Below the pieces are notes generated by a model, which did not search any database, was not told the DNA's origin, and worked only from the letters and a program-made list of their open reading frames with translations. From Prevotellaceae bacterium (GTDB lineage Bacteria; Bacteroidota; Bacteroidia; Bacteroidales; UBA932): a stretch of DNA of 7,298 nt. The stretch lies in assembly GCA_031257455.1 (NCBI GenBank), contig JAIROQ010000038.1, positions 1-7,298 of the forward strand, in the 5' to 3' direction. Position 1 is the stretch's first letter, and the number at the start of each line of letters is the position of its first letter. Shown here in pieces: positions 5,978 to 7,298 of the stretch. The position numbers and the translations under genes are program-made.

Positions 5978-5985
5978 TATCTTTG
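5978..5985 (+). promoter_or_regulatory. Bacteroidota -7 promoter element for mtaB
   Basis: TATCTTTG matches the Bacteroidota primary sigma consensus TAnnTTTG exactly. It sits 19 bases before the mtaB ATG, giving a very short leader, with transcription expected to start near 5990-5995. No convincing -33 TTTG is visible, because the octamer array occupies that region. This supports mtaB being transcribed separately from the SusC/SusD operon. Confidence 0.7.
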
Positions 5986-6004
5986 CAGCCGAATTACAGG
6001 TAAA

Positions 6005-7298
6005 ATGACAGGAAAAGAGACAGCGGATATGTGGGGCAGGGGAGCGTCTGTGGCGTTTTATACATTGGGTTGCAAATTGAACTTTTCGGAAACATCCACT
6101 TTGGCGCGGCGCTTTGTGGAAGCGGGTTTCGAGCGGGTGTCGCCGGTGCAGGCAGCCGATATATATGTCATCAACACCTGCTCGGTTACGGAGCAGGCCG
6201 ACAGGAAATGCCGGCAGGCTATCCGCAAACTGATGCAGCGCAATCCGGCGGCATTGATGGTCGTAACCGGTTGCTATGCGCAGCTGAAGCCGGAAGAAGT
6301 AGCCGCTATTGACGGCGTAGATCTCGTGCTCGGCGCTGACCAGAAAGGGAATTTGTTTGAATACGTCAATAACCTGCGCACAAAGGGCAAGGCGCAGGTA
6401 TTATCTTGCGACATTCATGCGGTGGACAGTTTTTTCCTGGCATTCTCTTCGAGCGACCGCACCCGCTCATTCCTGAAAGTACAGGATGGCTGCGATTACC
6501 GCTGCGCCTACTGCACCGTTCCGCTGGCACGCGGGAAAAGCCGCAACCTCCCCATTGCCGATATTGTGAAGGAAGCGGAAACGATTGCGGCGTCAGGCGT
6601 TCAGGAGGTCGTACTGACCGGCGTGAATATCGGCGATTTTGGCAAAACCACCGGCGAAACCTTTTTTGAACTATTACAGGCATTGGAAAAAGTCAATGGT
6701 ATCGGGCGTTTCCGCCTATCGTCCATTGAGCCGAACCTCCTTACTGACGACATAATCGAGTGGATAGCGCAATCGGGAAAAATGACGCCGCATTTTCATA
6801 TACCGCTGCAATCGGGCAGCAACAGGGTTTTACAACTGATGCGCCGCCGCTACCGGCGAAAAGTATTTGCCGGGCGCGTACAGAAAATCCGGGCAGTCAT
6901 GCCACATGCCTTTATCGGCGTTGATATAATCGCCGGCTTTCCGGGCGAAACGGCGGATGATTTCCGCGATACCTGTTCCTTCCTTGAACAGTTAGAGCCG
7001 GCTTTTTTGCATATATTCCCTTATTCCGAACGTCCCGGTACGCCGGCGGCCGCCATGCCCGGCAGCGTGCCGAAGCGCGAACGCGCCGCACGGGTGAAAG
7101 CATTGCAAATACTTTGTGCAAAACTGCACCGTGCCTTTTACGAAAAAAATATTGGCCTCGCCACACGCGTCCTCTGGGAAAGCGCCTCTAAAGACGGCAT
7201 GATGCAAGGCTTTACCGACAATTACCTGAAAATAGAAACACCCTGTCATCCCGACTTGATAGGGCGTTTACTGCCGGTGACAGTAGGCAGTGGGCAGT
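6005..7298 (+). CDS. mtaB: tRNA t6A37 methylthiotransferase MtaB (right end cut by window)
   Basis: The open frame from ATG 6005 gives 431 residues and is still open at the window edge. MtaB is a cytoplasmic radical-SAM enzyme that adds a methylthio group to t6A37 of tRNAs reading ANN codons, making ms2t6A. The N-terminal methylthiotransferase domain shows its three cluster cysteines: C23 in YTLGCKLNFSET, C59 in NTCSVTEQADRKC, and C90 in VVTGCYAQ. The radical-SAM cluster motif CxxxCxxC is C163, C167, C170 in QDGCDYRCAYCTVPLARG. Further signatures are HFHIPLQSGSNRVLQLMRRRY, GVDIIAGFPGET and FPYSERPGTPA. The C-terminal TRAM-like region (GFTDNYLKIE) is present. YTLGCKLNFSET favours MtaB over MiaB or RimO. 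A second Met at residue 9 is possible but ATG 6005 best fits the promoter. There is no Shine-Dalgarno. Little of the protein is missing, judging from usual lengths of about 430-450 residues. Confidence 0.95.
   Translation, partial: MTGKETADMWGRGASVAFYTLGCKLNFSETSTLARRFVEAGFERVSPVQAADIYVINTCSVTEQADRKCRQAIRKLMQRNPAALMVVTGCYAQLKPEEVAAIDGVDLVLGADQKGNLFEYVNNLRTKGKAQVLSCDIHAVDSFFLAFSSSDRTRSFLKVQDGCDYRCAYCTVPLARGKSRNLPIADIVKEAETIAASGVQEVVLTGVNIGDFGKTTGETFFELLQALEKVNGIGRFRLSSIEPNLLTDDIIEWIAQSGKMTPHFHIPLQSGSNRVLQLMRRRYRRKVFAGRVQKIRAVMPHAFIGVDIIAGFPGETADDFRDTCSFLEQLEPAFLHIFPYSERPGTPAAAMPGSVPKRERAARVKALQILCAKLHRAFYEKNIGLATRVLWESASKDGMMQGFTDNYLKIETPCHPDLIGRLLPVTVGSGQ
7281..7298 (+). repeat. CAGTRGG heptamer units at the 3' end of mtaB
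   Basis: CAGTAGG (7281-7287), CAGTGGG (7288-7294) and CAGT (7295-7298) repeat with a 7-base period up to the window edge, while the mtaB frame is still open (codons GTA GGC AGT GGG CAG). Just before, ACTGCC (7270-7275) is the reverse complement of GGCAGT (7286-7291). If another CAGTAGG unit follows, its TAG falls in the mtaB frame. Confidence 0.6.

Noticed and set aside
6031..6312. Separate 93-residue ORF on the + strand
   Set aside because: It lies in another frame inside mtaB, whose own frame is continuous and carries all the catalytic motifs.

Overview
The window looks like chromosomal DNA from a member of the Bacteroidota, most likely order Bacteroidales. The evidence is a SusC/SusD outer-membrane pair, lipoproteins, no purine-rich Shine-Dalgarno sites before the genes, and a TAnnTTTG promoter element of the type used by the Bacteroidota primary sigma factor. 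The genus cannot be told from the sequence alone.

Layout. (1) Positions 1-40 hold an A-rich 7-base repeat that runs up to the first start codon. (2) Positions 41-5668 hold three co-directional genes: a SusC/RagA-family TonB-dependent transporter (41-3184), a SusD/RagB-family surface lipoprotein (3206-4708), and a 288-residue lipoprotein (4802-5668) that sits where SusE/SusF or other surface ligand-binding proteins usually sit. No promoter or conventional terminator is visible between them, so they probably form one operon whose promoter lies left of the window. (3) Positions 5669-6004 are a non-coding stretch built almost entirely of tandem 7- and 8-base repeats and hairpins. It ends in a good promoter element. 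(4) From 6005 to the right edge runs a nearly complete mtaB-type tRNA methylthiotransferase gene, a housekeeping function unrelated to the transport operon.

How the genes work together. The transporter and SusD protein should form the usual 'pedal-bin' complex: SusD captures a ligand at the cell surface and SusC imports it using TonB energy. The third lipoprotein probably helps bind the ligand. No glycosidase, peptidase, sigma factor, anti-sigma factor or sensor lies in the window, so the substrate cannot be inferred.

The most unusual feature is not a gene. Every gene boundary carries short repeats with a strict 7- or 8-base period, mostly with a TTAA core, and several start at or overlap a stop codon. 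Because 7 and 8 are not multiples of 3, three copies of a TTAA-bearing unit put a TAA stop in all three frames, and the TTAA palindrome does so on both strands. Two near-identical repeat-plus-hairpin cassettes exactly 140 bases apart flank a GC-rich hairpin core after the operon. This could be a mobile or amplifying intergenic element family, a transcription/translation insulator, or both. These are proposals, not demonstrated functions.
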